Below the pieces are notes generated by a model that did no database searches, was not told where the DNA came from, and saw only the letters and a list, made by a program, of their open reading frames with translations. The translations under genes and the position numbers were made by a program. DNA of 64,000 nt from Trichobilharzia szidati (Eukaryota > Platyhelminthes > Trematoda > Strigeidida > Schistosomatidae), in NCBI GenBank assembly GCA_944472155.2, contig OX235279.1, positions 60,485,564 through 60,549,563 on the forward strand, written 5' to 3'. Below, one piece after another: positions 1-12,404 of this stretch (positions within the stretch are counted from its first letter, which is position 1; each line of letters opens with the position of its first letter).

Positions 1-1290
1 CTCTACGCCAAGCAAAGTACTGAGCCGCCTAAACCCGTAGAGAATAAAAGATGCACTCGATGCAGAACCTCGCCTCCCGAAACAAACTTGAGTCAGGAAA
101 AGCAAATCATGTGCTGATCAAATTGCAACTGTACGCATCATCATCACAGAACAAAGGATAGAAGGGCAGCCGAACCTCCCCCTACCTAAACTTCCTCGGC
201 TTCAAAAAGGCTCTCAGCAGACAGCATTGACCGAGAGGTAATTTGGAAACTAACTCGAAACTATCGAAGGCGGTGCCTCAAGTCTTCCCCAACCTCATTC
301 AACGGCTATATGACAACGCCAAGTGATCCGCAACGGGAAACTTAGCGAGGCGTTTGAAGCGAATATATGAGTAAAACAAGGTTGTCTACTATCACTAATG
401 ATATTTCTAATTGTTGTGGACATGATTATGCGTCAGAATATACATGAGCGACGAGGAGACAGGAACACGCTGAACTACCGATAGAAGGACTCTAGAAGAT
501 CTGTATTTCGCAGACGATTTATGTCCAGTGGCACATAAATTCGAAGAAACTAGCTGAAGACGCAGCAAGAACGGGACTTCAAAGTGAATATAGAAAAGAC
601 TGTAGTGATGAAGATACTCATGTAACAACATGAACAACCAGCACCTATCACTATCAACCGGAGAAATTTGAAAGAAGTAACTTCCTTCAGTTATCTAGGA
701 AGCATTATTTCAGCCACAATCGGAAGGGATAAAGATGTCAAAACCACAACTAGAAAGGCAGGAAAATCCTTCATCAATCTGAAGTCAGTCTAGAAATCTG
801 AACTCAGCATATACAATAATATTCTGAGTTTTAAATGTGAAGTCAGTTATTTAATACGAGTCAGAAACCTGGCGCGTCACAAGAAGAAATTCCGACAGGT
901 AATAGATATTTATCAATAGCTGCCGTCGCTACATACTGAAGATCGAATGGCCATAAAGAATTTACAACAAGAAACTCTGACAACAAACCAACCAAGAGCC
1001 GTTTACTCAACAAATATGTAGGAGAATATGGAGACGCGTTGGGCATACGCTCAGAGGTCATGAATAACGTGACGCATGACTAAGAGCATGGTTCGAGTGG
1101 GCTCTTAATCGGAAATGACGAGTAGATCGTTCGAGTATGATATGGAGGAGACCGTGCGAGGACGAGATGAAAGGCTATGGGCAATCCTGGACCGAGGTGA
1201 AGAGGGGAGCAGACAATAGGACAAAGTGGAGATAAGTTGTTGAAACCCTGTGTTCCATTAGCGAATGAAAAGAGTGATAAATAATATTTA
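1..1290 (+). mobile_element. Decayed RTE-clade retrotransposon, RT domain to 3' end (family A)
   Basis: This stretch is recognisable by similarity to the much better preserved copy at 49165-52389. Pieces corresponding to the reverse transcriptase middle (around 100-330), the catalytic region (around 500-540) and the C-terminal region (660-1260) occur in the same order. It ends with a version of the shared 3' terminus (about 1245-1290) without the clean AAT microsatellite. The reading frame is broken many times, so it is an old dead copy. The window edge cuts its 5' part. The clade comes from the better copy; the boundaries are approximate. Confidence 0.75.
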
Positions 1291-1919
1291 GATCGCTACA
1301 TGAATTCGCGCATTTTTAATTACCTAAGCATTTCTTGACGTATTCGAAAGAAAGCTGTTGCAGTGGTTTGCATTTTTCCCCAGGTGGGACAACAGTCCAC
1401 CACATGATAAACTACTAGAAAACAAGTGAGTGTAGGGATTTACTGGAGCCAACTCAGAAACGATCTTTTAGAGCGCATTCAGTTCAAGGTAATCTAGTCA
1501 GAAAAAATGGCAAAAAGCGGTGAGTGGTGGTCATATAACGGGGATGGCAACAAAATAGGCGAATTTTGATTATATTGATAAAAGTTTGCTACTTTCCTGT
1601 ATTGACCATTATTCAACCATAATTTAGTCAAAATTTCTCATTGTGACCATTGTTTAACTAAGATTTACGCGTTCTGATTTCACTATTATTACCTCTAGCC
1701 CTAAATCTGTCTAATTTAACCAATATTTAGTTATCGTTTACACTTTTACTGTGATTGGGAGTGTCATCAAGTGAATAAAAACACTGTCCAAGAAGATTAA
1801 AGACGATACCTATTTTGTATTCTTCTACATTCACCACAGATGCTAATCACTGTTTCCTGTTATTACATATATCATCCAGTTGCTGCCATTGGCAGTTTGT
1901 AAACAGTGAGTGAGTTTTC
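1291..1919. other. Intergenic, AT-rich, no gene seen
   Basis: No coding region is recognised. Around 1590-1740 there are loosely repeated phrases (variants of 'gaccattattcaaccataa'), which suggest an old degenerate short tandem repeat, but the copies are too diverged to define a unit. Confidence 0.4.
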
Positions 1920-2274
1920 AGAGACTGAGGATGTTGACTTTCACGGATAGTACGAAGTATACTAAATCAAGATCTAATACCCACAACTTCTATAGTATTC
2001 GTTCCATGTAAGCCAAAGTCAGTGCACAACACCAAAATTGATCATCCAAATTACGAAGTATATTTCGGGACCGAATCGGAGTGCGAGGATGATTGTTTAA
2101 CTAGCTAGGGATCTTGCGCGAACGAATGAACGTAATACAACAGCGTGCCGAGTGGCGTGGATGCTTGAGAGTAAGCCTCAAGCCAAACAGCCCGACTGAA
2201 ACAGTGAGGGCCAGCATCCGATGTTCAGTGATGATTGCTGTTCTCAATAATTTGGGGGAATTATTTACCGGTAC
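1920..2274 (-). repeat. R350 repeat, copy A
   Basis: This is one of four copies of a roughly 350-bp repeat in the window (others at 35861-36214, 36937-37782 interrupted, and 39556-39903). Conserved landmarks, read on plus, are an 'agaggctg'-like left end, a block with 'cccacaacttctat', a block with 'gatcgtccaaattacga', and a right end 'ggggaattatttaccg' followed by a 'gctac'-like end. On minus the unit begins TGTAGCGG-like, as an LTR might. No protein is encoded. It could be a solo LTR or a MITE. No convincing flanking duplication is seen for this copy. Confidence 0.7.
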
Positions 2275-2504
2275 AGATCTTTAAATATTCAAAATTTTGA
2301 AGGTATTTTTCCATCAAGACATGTATACTTTAAAAATTCACAAGGCTTTATGATTACAAGTGCATTGATTTCACCCATCTTATAATACATTTTTGAATGT
2401 ATAAAATAACTAAAAATATTTTTGGAATTGGAAAGTGCTGTTACTTCTGAAAACATTTTTCATCACTGTTTTCTCAACAAGCATAACCACTGATATTTGT
2501 TAAT

Positions 2505-2705
2505 ATGTGTGCGTCGGTGGCACAGTGGTTAGGACTCTCGCTGACCATGCACATGGTCCGGGGTTCGATTCCCTGCCGACGCACACCCGATATCTGTGGT
2601 CGGTCTGCAAAATTTGGGCTACCGATATCCATGCTGAAAATTCCATACTTGTACTGATAATACGGTGTGGCATCAAGCTGTAATCAAAAATATAAATATA
2701 AAAAA
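2505..2705 (+). mobile_element. tRNA-derived SINE, copy 1
   Basis: The head carries a polymerase III internal promoter: an A-box-like 'ggcacagtggttaggac' from about 2519 and a perfect B box 'ggttcgattcc' at 2562-2572. A head sequence 'gtgcgtcggtggc' is mirrored by 'gccgacgcac' just after the B box, as in a tRNA acceptor/T-arm fold. A non-tRNA body follows, and then a tail with 'catgctgaaaattccatac' and an A-rich end. A second copy lies at 13468-13644 on the other strand, which shows that it is dispersed. It is not a tRNA gene because the body and tail are copied along with the head. Confidence 0.8.
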
Positions 2706-5700
2706 ATATGCACATACTATCTTTATAATGCATCATGTTTATGATGCTTCCGAACTGGTGTCTCACAAAATATGAATGATTCAAATTATTATTTTAATAT
2801 TATTATAACTGATTAACATTATTTTAAGCTTCATTCAATTTCTTCAAATGGACACAGAAATAATACTTAATAACCGGTTCAAACCAATATAAGAGCAGAA
2901 ATTTTCAAGTAATTGTTTGAAGAAGTGACATCTGAAAGCAAACGGAGAAAGTGGATTTAAAAGAAACGAAACACTGGTAATTACTCTTCCTCTGACCAAA
3001 TACATAGCGAAATTTCAAGGTATTTTGTGCAGTGTCATGTTAAATGTATTACTATCTATCAATGGACGTTTGATAAAGAGAGCGTGTCAGTCAGTGTTTT
3101 GAAACTTCGTTTTTTGGATAAAATTTCCCACTGATTCCGAATGAGTCATTCAATATTTACAATTCCTAATCTCCCCAAACGTTTAAATATTTGACAGTTT
3201 TATTATTCGAAGAAACCATTAGGCTGCCTACACTCAGCGAAACGGAAATATGAACAAAATAGGACAGCTTTCGTGAATAATGGGAGACAAGGAATGATAA
3301 TTATCCCTCACATAGTCGTTTAGTCAAGATGATTTACTAATGCGCTCAACTCCAATCAGTGAGATTCACTAATTTCTCATAAATTAGCTTCAGAAACATC
3401 AGGGGGATTTGAAGCTTCATACTCGCATCAATACCATTTTAGACAAGTGTGTTTGCCACTAACTAGTTATTGCATATCAGATATCCTGAGGCACATTTGC
3501 TCAAATTCACATGCCGCTTTCCTTCAAATGTACCTTTTACATCTAAAAATAGACCTCGTGTTTGTTAACATTGTTCGTTACAACAAAGTTATTGTTCTAA
3601 ATTTGACATGCCTCCTAATATTATCTAATAAGTTAATTTAGTAACGACAGCTGGTGGGATGTGTTTAGTAAAACCTAGACAGAAAATGAATCCTAATTTG
3701 TTTGCTGTACCAGACAACAGTGATACAGGGAAATCCAGCTATTCTGAGGGCCTCATTTGAGACTTTTAATGCAGATAATCATCATTTTCAGATCACTTTA
3801 GCGTATGACAGTAAGAGATTCTCTTATCAGACATATTTATTCAAACAATCACAAAGAGAATTGTTTGACAACGGGTTTTTACTTTTGCGAACCTGCTGTC
3901 ATATCTGCGAGTCAAAGTGCGCAACTTGGAGACTTTTTACTGCAACAAATAAGTGGCAAGCCGATCATCAAAAACATGTGAAATACAGTTCATTCCAACA
4001 GTTTGAATGTCAGTATGTGACTTATGGCTAACCTCCTATTCTCCATTTTGCTTGTTGGTTTCCAGAAGCAGCTTCCCATAGGGCTTTAGCGGAACATCTC
4101 TATTGCACTCGGTACTCTGTTATCATTTTCAACTGATTCCACGATAACCTACAAGTTTTCAATTCCACTTCATATGTCACTCTTGGATGCCCGAATTGTT
4201 ACTTCCCATTTAAGTGAGTGAAGTTACTTCAGTGTCTCTTCATGATATGTCCAATCCATATACATAAATGTCAACATAAGCATAAATAATTGCCAAGTGA
4301 ATAGTTTTTCATCACAAGATATCCCGAATCCAGTATAGATGCTGAGATACAGGGCAAATAAATTTTGTTCTATAAAAAGATACCATATGCGACTTTAGTC
4401 ATTTCAATTATTCAGTCGCTAAATTATGTTTCCTTGACATAAAGTAGTTAGATTACGCTGGAAATCATTAAATTTTTGAAAGGCATGCTCCTTCTGTCTT
4501 AGGATATGAGAACACAATTTTACATTTAGTGAATTGTGTAACAGCGAAATTCTCTGCCAGTAAGTGCAGTCTGAGTATAAAGTCATATTCCAATATGATC
4601 CTACAAAAATGATTTTGGAGAAAGCATAATACCGCACACACTGAGGTTTCAGTTAACATGGCTTTAACTCCAGCATGCTTATTTAGTTCCTTAAACAAAT
4701 ACGCAGTTTTTGGCATCAAAAACATTGCTGGAATACGTTTTGTCAATCAGTGTAAAACTAACAAACAACTGGAAATTGAAGTACAGAACTTGTACTTAAT
4801 ATGAATAGTGCACCAAATAGTTATTCAGTAATAATAATGCATACATACACACAAATGTCATTCTAGATGTGATTTGTAAACACTACACAAACAATAGACT
4901 GGCTACTTACTAGCCAGTTCACAGTATGCAATATCAGATCATATAGTCTAGTTCTATTCACCAACTTCTCATAAAAACATATTACAAGGAGATATTACAA
5001 ACTAACTGGCAAAATTTATGTTACATATGACTAATTCAAACAAGGTTCACACGTATTGAGGTGTGCGAAATCAGTATTGATATGTTACAGTAGGTAATCA
5101 ACGAGTATTGCAAACTGCATGCTTCCACTGCTTTTTTCGTCTTGACGTGTGCGCTTGATACATAAATTTACGGCAAGACACTCATAACGTTGTAAGGTAA
5201 ATACAAAATACCTACTACCCACCCAAGATGCCTGACAAAACAAAGATGCAATTGTAACAGCACGTTGGATTATTTGATATAAAAAACTCAACAACAGCAA
5301 AAAGGTATTAGGTGTCTTTAATTTATAATATTAACCAGCGAAGTATCTATTGAATTCATGTAAGAGCACTGCCAGTTTCGCTGAGATTTATACAAACATA
5401 GTTCTTACATGTGTCTACTTTCCACTTGGCTTTCAATTATTTTGGAACCATCAGTCCAAATCTTGGTCATAGTTCGTAGTGAAAAAAATACTGTCTGTTT
5501 ACAAGGTCTAAGACAATAAATGCTATATCTGATTGACAAATAAACGTAGAATATTGCGCAGAGGTATATTGATTCAAGTCACCACAGTTAGGAACAACAC
5601 GCAAAAAGGAAGGAAATTTGAGTAAAATAGAAATCTTAACGACAAATGATGAAAACATCTGCGCTACTGCGTACAATTTTCATCCATTTCATCAAAAGTC

Positions 5701-6229
5701 TCAAAATATTGGCCTTTAACACTCATGAGAACGAAACACATTTATCTACGTGGTTTAGATAAATAAACAAAATGATTCATGATTTTTGTAAGTGATTCCG
5801 TCTGACTAGCCTAAACCCATCGAAGTCGTAATCAGGCATTGAGGAAAGTTGTGGATCGTTATGAGCATGAATATGCCATGCCACCTTATCTGGTGAATAT
5901 TTACTATCTCATCTGCTGCCCTACACTCCATAACCAATACTACGTTCATTACTAAAAATAATTATTACTTTCAATGGACATAACTCCCGCAAACACACAC
6001 TTTGACACAAAAACTACCAATTGGACAGTATACTTCACTGCATCATTGGTGAGATCATTTTCAACGTTTTACATTCAGAGAAACAGTTATTCACGTGCAA
6101 TTATGTGGTAGTGAATACTGATTGCACAACATTGGCTGCTTAGGTGGGCTAAACCTAAAGAAAAAGACAAAAAATACTAAGCTAGTCCGTTACTCAATAA
6201 ATGTGGCGACATTTTATGTCATCTTCCCA
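2706..6229. other. Intergenic, no gene recognised
   Basis: Only short open frames occur (for example 3702-4031 plus and 4468-4746 minus). None has a recognisable domain or a convincing splice pattern. A stretch at 5371-5485 resembles 12860-12990 (see that repeat entry). Otherwise I see only AT-rich sequence. Confidence 0.4.
5371..5485 (+). repeat. Short dispersed repeat (paired with 12860-12990)
   Basis: The phrases 'tgtctacttt', 'tcaattattttggaacca' and 'aatcttggtcatagttc' recur in the same order and spacing at about 12900-12990 in the same orientation. The pair probably marks the end of a transposon not otherwise identified here. No coding potential is seen. Confidence 0.5.
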
Positions 6230-7400
6230 CTGGTATTTTCAACAAATCATTTCCCAGTAACACTGTACCTGCTTCTTTGAAGGACATCAAAACTGTTCCT
6301 GTGCCTAAATAATCAAGTGGACCAACTGTTAAGTTCAGACCTATTGCCATTACTTCACCTTTTTTAAAAATAATGGAGAGACTGCTTTTACTTAGCCTTG
6401 AAACTTAAATGAAGGCTTTTAATGACTCTAATGTATTTGCTTATAAACATAGTAGGTGTAATTATATCATAATATTGTCTGTAGTTTAGACACAGGTGCC
6501 AAATCTGTTCGGTGGACCTTCCTGTATTACACATCTGCCTTCGACTCTGTAACTAGGCCCCTTTTGTTAAAAAAGGCTTGCTGCGACACAAGCACAGTGC
6601 CGGACTACCAAGTGGTTGTATTCCTATTTTTCTGATAGGGAGGCAGTACACTGTTTGCAATGAGAAGACCTCGACTGCTTCACTTAGTCTACCTGGCGTT
6701 CTTCAAGGAGCTGTTCTTCCAACACCTTTTGATCCCTTTCTTCTTAAATGACATGACTCATTCTGGCGAAGATAATTTTGATCTGACTGTTTTTATACCT
6801 TTTACTTCTCAGTCAGACTGTTCCAAAATGAATAACTTTTTATCAGAAATTAGTCAGTGGTCCTCGTCGAATGGTCTTAAGCTTAATCTCTCCAAATGTC
6901 AGATGGTTAATTTCACTTTCAGATGCAAGCGCGACTAATGTGAACTGGTTAGTTCGCACGGTTTGAATATCATAGGCGGCCCTCCATACACAAATCCCTC
7001 TTTGCATCTCATCGGGTAGAACTAGGAGCAATTATAGAAGACTGTATGCTCGAACGACTAAGTAAAAAAAAACCTACAATACCTTATTTAGCACATATTT
7101 TATTTGATGAGAAAAGTGTAAGACATCAAATTACCAACTTACTGAGAAACTCTGAGTGAACGGCATTTTTCGTTCTCATTGTTATATCGTCATTTATATT
7201 TTAACTTTACTTAATTTCATATTCATTTCTTATGGAACAGTATTAAATAATGAGAATTATTATTAATGTAAATGCCCTATTTCAATTATTGCCCCTGTAA
7301 TGAGAAAATTAGATGCAGTATTGTATTACATGCTGAAAATTCCATATTTGTACCGAAAGTACTGTTTGGAATAAAGCTATAAGTATTATTTTTAAAAATA
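6230..7400 (+). mobile_element. Decayed CR1/jockey-like LINE, RT domain and 3' tail
   Basis: A broken frame reads as the middle of a non-LTR reverse transcriptase. The phrases 'VPASLKDIKTVPVPK' and 'FRPIAITSPFLKIMERLLL' (6268-6395) match the start of the RT palm region in CR1/jockey elements. A later segment (6660-6938) covers a region that includes 'SSNGLKLNLSKCQMV'. Many stops and frameshifts mark it as dead. It ends at about 7328-7400 with a tail containing 'catgctgaaaattccatat' followed by an A/T-rich end. That tail resembles the 3' tail of the SINE at 2505-2705, which suggests this LINE family as the partner that mobilises the SINE. Confidence 0.65.
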
Positions 7401-8041
7401 GCAGTTACTTATAAGGTGACCGTTCAATTAGACTAGTGGCAAAGGTAATGAAGTGAAACTGCGCAAATGACGTCTTTTTCTGAGATAATGTCATAAAAAG
7501 TCTCAAGTAAAGATAAATAAGATTGCAATGCAATCCATTTTAGGAAAGTAACAGCTAAACGCACTACCTCCTCCTTGTTACTCCTCAAACACATAGTTTC
7601 TTAGAGCTACAAAGATGTGTTCTATCAATACGACACCTGTATTACTTAGATGAGGAGGATCAAAAGAACCAAAATAAAGGATTAATGTAATCCCAACTAT
7701 AGTAGGTCTGAGTTTTTCTATATGCCCACCATTTTCTGAATATATGTAAATATTCTCCTGTACTTAATTTTAAAGAATTATATGTATAAAACACAAGAGA
7801 CAAGCAGGAATGAAGCAAATTCTGTGGCCTACACAATAATAACGCTATGCCAGAAACGAAACAGCAAATTCTGCACACAGAGAAACAATACAATTTATGA
7901 TTAATTTATAAACAGCTCTACTGAATGTAATTACAATATATTCAAGTATATACAATTTATCAATAAGTGTTTAAAAGCTGTGATTACACAAAAAGAATTT
8001 AAAAATAATCCTAAAGTTATATCTGTACAAGTATATTTACA
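7401..8041. other. Downstream flank of GTF2H1; no other gene seen
   Basis: This AT-rich stretch lies 3' of the GTF2H1 stop codon and presumably holds the 3' UTR and polyadenylation site. I could not place a canonical AATAAA signal with confidence. Confidence 0.35.
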
Positions 8042-9245
8042 TTACTGTTGATGTCGATTTTTCCAATTGGAATATTTCTTTTGAGCGACGTCTAACATTG
8101 ACTCCAGGTGGCTGGTGACACTCGACCGGTAAGTAATTGAATTGGGATCTCTTCTATTGGATAACTCTTCAGAAGGATTATTTGGGTTGCTTCTAAAGGA
8201 GGGATCAACACTAGCAGCAAAATGGACTACCTTAGTAGTCCGAAAACGAACTAAGCTTGCAGCAACACGATCCAATTTTTCAGCTAGCTGTGGTGTTGTT
8301 ACTGGGAAGCACGCCCAAAAATGTCTCAAAAGTTCGGCAGCACTAGAATACAAAAGCGATAGCTCTCGAACCTGCTCGGAATTAAGCAACGGTGGGCCAT
8401 GATCAACACTGTCACCAACATGGTGTTCATCACAAGCCCTCTGGGAATTTGACATGCGGTTACTTAACTCATGCTCAAACAGATGCAAAGATTGATTACC
8501 TGTCAAGGCATTCGCGTTCGAACGGCCACCACTAAGTTTTCCACCTATTAGGCAACCCCCGGGAGAAACATCTGCCAGTGCCTGCTGTGATTCAACTGCA
8601 GTGAGAAGTGAAGAACGCGGTCTTTTCGGAGACTGATAAGCCTCTAACAATGAGTTTTTGCATTTGTTAAGCGCTTGGATTAGTTGTACTCTTGAAACAG
8701 AAGTATCAGTTTGTCGAGGGGCTAATAATGGATCCACTAACTTCGTTGATTTTTCTGCTATACTTGATGTTGGGCCCTCTAAATAGTCACTCACACAAGT
8801 TAAGTCCAACTGGATTTCTGGAGGATTTTGATCTTCCACCAATTCTTTAACATATACACTGTCTTTTAGTGGACACGAATTCAGGATATCTTTCGAACTC
8901 TGAGATGTCTCATTTGAACCGAGCGACTTTAAAACAAGTATTGAATGGTTGTTAAAACGACGCAGTAACAACTGATTAGCAGATAATTTACATGGTGGCG
9001 GTTCAGTTGTTGTATTCTCTGTGTTTTCATTTGAACTTGCTGGGTCAACCACTTTTGTTTTTGATTGGTTGGACATTTGATCAGTTCCATAACCTTGTCC
9101 TATATCATAGTCAGTAAGATTAAGTAAATCAAGGTGTACATTATTTTTATTGACTCTTGTCCTGCGTATATCATTCATCAAAAGACGATCATCCATTTTA
9201 GCACAGTCCGCAAATATATCATCTTTCGGCATATGAACACGATCA
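8042..9245 (-). CDS. GTF2H1: TFIIH subunit p62 (GTF2H1), exon 3, C-terminal part
   Basis: This is the last coding exon of the p62 core subunit of TFIIH, the nuclear complex for transcription initiation and nucleotide excision repair. The acceptor is CTTTTAG at 9246-9252 on minus. Joined to exon 2 it continues in frame as R-DRVHMPKDDIFADCAK, matching the family pattern after the second BSD domain (human RDRLNTGSKDLFAECAK). Further family landmarks are LLRRFNNHS, ADVSPGGCLIGGKL, SSAAELLRHFWACFPV and a final helical segment (SHLESMLDVAQKKYSNW) before TAA at 8042-8044. The stretches between these blocks are polar and divergent. The exon gives about 400 residues. The complete three-exon model is 2055 nt, 684 residues, against 548 in human, so the linkers are expanded. 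The C-terminal region of p62 contacts other TFIIH core subunits (family knowledge). Confidence 0.93.
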
Positions 9246-9359
9246 CTAAAAGAGTCAAATAAAAACACACGTGACATGCAGTACTTACTAATACTGATTA
9301 ACAGATCACATCTGTGTAACTAAAATCAGGAAACAGAAAATCACCTTGGTAAATCTACT

Positions 9360-10275
9360 CCTACATTAGCTAGCATAACTCGTCGAAGAAGGCAATGGCT
9401 CGGACTGCGCAACACATGCCCTCGTCATTTCCATCAGTGTAGCTTCACAACCTCAACGACTGGCTTCCTTTTTTCATCAGGTTTTGATTTGAACAACCCT
9501 AACTCCTTGTCGACTTAGTCCTATGTCGGCTAATATTGCTAGATGGGGAAGATGATGGTATGACATGTGTGACACAAGTCCCAGCCATATCATTGCATAC
9601 AGCTTCACAACCTCATCGATTAACTTTCTTTACTCACCCAACACTACTCCCACCCCTAATATTACTCGTCATATTATATCACAACACAGGAATTAGGACG
9701 TAGACACAGCTAGTCTTTTCATATCTTCCACCTTCAATGGCCATGCCTCACAACCATAAACGAGGACAGAGCAAACTGCTGCTGAGTACACACATCCTCT
9801 AATCAACAGACAAGTGTCATATCTACATCAGAGATGGCGTAAGTCGGCAAGTGCCACATGAGGCGTTTGCGCCTGAGCTAAGATTTCGTTCGCGATCAGT
9901 CTATTGGGGGACGAGAGTGATGCAACTTCCTGAATAAGTGAGATGGTTAACAAACCCTACCGTTTTACTCCCTGTCTTTAAGCTAGGAGTCAGTGTAGTC
10001 CAGTCCTGCAACATCACCTTACATATGGCAGGAGTGGATAACATGCAAAACATTTGGAGGTTTCTGGTCAAGGTGTTCAGAAGACCGCATTTTGTCAGTT
10101 AGCGTCATCACCTAGGAGGACTACATCATCAGCTTACTCCAAGCCAACAAGGGTGTTTTATGGTAACAAGTCAATCCGTAAGTCATCAAAGTCAGTTGAC
10201 GTCAATCCTAATAGTACTTCTGTGAGGCAAGTAAACAACTGATTACCATCACTTCAGATGACAACTCTCCGCAAG
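9360..10275 (-). mobile_element. Decayed RTE-like element (family B) in GTF2H1 intron 2
   Basis: Read on minus, this collinearly matches the better copy at 44395-45960. Examples are the segment near 9370-9440 against 44820-44890, and 'cttcagatgacaactc' near 10250 against 45560. The region covers the C-terminal half of the reverse transcriptase. Stops and indels make it non-coding. It lies wholly within intron 2 of GTF2H1 (9246-11880), in the same orientation as the gene. Confidence 0.7.
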
Positions 10276-11165
10276 CTACAGGTATTCAATCGCTAACATT
10301 TTCGTAACACTATTTGTGTCCTCGGGTGACACTGTAAAGACAATAAGAAATTAAGATGCTGGTTATTATTCAGATCTCTGTATGCACCAGACTACAAGCC
10401 ATACATGTAGGAGGGTTGACGATACTACTAAATTATCTTTTCTAAAATAAGTTGGACAGGATTTAACTCGGGAGCCACGCGCTTAACTCAACGGAAGAGA
10501 CAGATACGAGTCTTCACGAAACCATGCTAAGTTTCCTAATACATTTAATTCATTAAGTCATCTGGAGACAGAGTAGACGGGAGGAAAGGTATCTGTAATT
10601 TTCAACTGTTGTGCAAGAAAACAGAAACCGTTCTTAAAATGATGAGAACAAACAACTGACGAAAGCTATTTAATAGAGTTATTGATGTTTAATTAATTGA
10701 CAACTACTTATTTACTTATTCATCCAATAACAACCAATACCCATTGTCAAACAAGTGGATCCTATGACTCACCAGATAACACTGAAGTTTGAAACAACAG
10801 GTGCTGGGTTCACATTACAGTAGAAATACTATAAGTCACTGGAGCTGAGCTCCGGATTATATTGCAAGCCACCATCAACCGAATAACGTTACGTTGAGGA
10901 AATTTTATAATGTGACTCAGAATCTGCTACATCGCGACAGATGCATATACATTTTACATGTAAGACCTTATTGTCGCATTTCTTTTGTTTAACATCACTT
11001 AACTTCGTCACTTTTCACGATAAATGAAATTATTATTACTTTACTCTTTTCACTAAGGGTGACCTCACATGAATGTGCTGGTGTGACTTCTGAGAACTTG
11101 AACTCATTGATGAGTAACTGCACCAAATCCGACGAACTAGAGAAAAAGATTCAATATCGCCCAAT

Positions 11166-11168
11166 AAC

Positions 11169-11221
<53 letters not shown>
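11166..11221. repeat. (TA)n microsatellite in GTF2H1 intron 2
   Basis: A run of alternating T and A of about 50 bases interrupts otherwise ordinary intron sequence. A poly-(YI) open frame over it (11059-11388) is an artefact of the repeat. Confidence 0.9.
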
Positions 11222-11225
<4 letters not shown>

Positions 11226-11880
11226 TCTAGCAGTACAACCTATGGTTGTCATCAAACTTAACTGTTTACTCAAGGTTTGTTGTCTCAAAATCCCATCGAA
11301 CCTTCGAATGACTCTAAAATTTGGGATTTTCGATAGTGATTCGATCATAGGTATATACAAAGACAGATACCGAAATTATAAACTATGATAATCATCAGTT
11401 TACACTAGTCCATTGAAAACACTTCATCTCCACAAACTAGCTAGTTAAAATACATGTCCTATTCAAGATGAGATTTTATGATGGGCATATATATGCAATT
11501 AAATTGCTAATTAAAGTGAACTACCAATATCTCAGTCAGCCTCGAGTTACCGACGAGATGTTTTGCTTAATAAGTGTTAATTATCGGTTCACTGATATTA
11601 AATACACAGAGAATTATTGCTTTTGGGTCAATTGTCATCTATCGCTATCTGTATTCGTTATGAAGACTTAACGTTCAAGCCACTTTTGGCTTTTCCTCCC
11701 GCTCTGACCTAGAAATGTCAAATGTTTTTAAGCCAAACAGTTCCGATAGCTTTGTCAGGTGTCTACATTTCTATTTTTTACAAGTCGAACATGGTTTCAC
11801 CAAAGTTAAAATCGCTTTCATACTACAATGATTATGTCAATTAAATTGAGTCGTTTGCAAACGTGATAAGCAATACTTAC

Positions 11881-12404
11881 CGATGGAAATAGTGAGACTG
11901 GAAAAACTTTATCCAGAATTCAGCTTCAGATAGCTTATCTGGTACTGTTTCTCTATGTTTTTCTCGAACAGAAGGATACGCCCGAAAAATAGCATCTATA
12001 GTATCATGAGTGAGATTGTATTTTATCCCATTAGCACCATCTGCTTCAGGTTTAATATCACTCAGAAGGCAGCTGGGGACTCCAACAACTTGGGGTCGTT
12101 CATCCAAATGAAAACTGCGAGAAATTTGACTGGTAGGACCGTTTGAGGGCATGGTGTTCGACACCTCAGATGTGTTACTTCCGACTGTTTCTGATGCTGT
12201 TGTTGTTGCGGCTGGTGGGACTTTGGAATTCGTTTTGACATTACTGGAGCATTTTGATGAACTGTTACTACTGTGTGAAAACTCCGGTCGAGCCCAGAAC
12301 TCTTCAGAACTAAGAATACCACTGACTACCAACTCTTTGTATAATGCCAAAATTTCAGGATTGGATTCTAGAAGTCGGAATTTTTCCTTTAACTCTGCCT
12401 GAGC
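11881..12404 (-). CDS. GTF2H1: TFIIH subunit p62 (GTF2H1), exon 2, BSD domains
   Basis: This exon encodes the two BSD-type helical modules of p62. After the acceptor (AAAG at 12405-12408 on minus) it reads AQAELKEKFRLLESNPEILA, then LYKELVVSGILSSEEFWA, which matches BSD1 with its conserved F-W. A Ser/Asn/Thr-rich insert follows, absent at this length in the human protein. Then come LLSDIKPEADGANGIKYNLT and BSD2 (AEFWIKFFQSHYFHR), with the invariant FW and the FF-HYF motif. The donor CG|GTAAGT uses plus-strand bases 11879-11880. The phase fits exon 3 exactly. Neighbouring introns are about 4.6 kb (12405-16957) and 2.6 kb (9246-11880) and are packed with repeats. Confidence 0.95.

Noticed and set aside
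2505..2585. A tRNA gene at the SINE head
   Set aside because: The B box is perfect, but the head continues into a body and tail that are repeated at 13468-13644, so it is a SINE. No clean cloverleaf with anticodon arm could be drawn.
8142..8402. Open frame on plus inside GTF2H1 exon 3
   Set aside because: It is a shadow of the minus-strand exon, whose protein clearly matches p62.
11059..11388. Plus-strand ORF with a poly-(Tyr-Ile) run
   Set aside because: It is produced by the (TA)n repeat in an intron.
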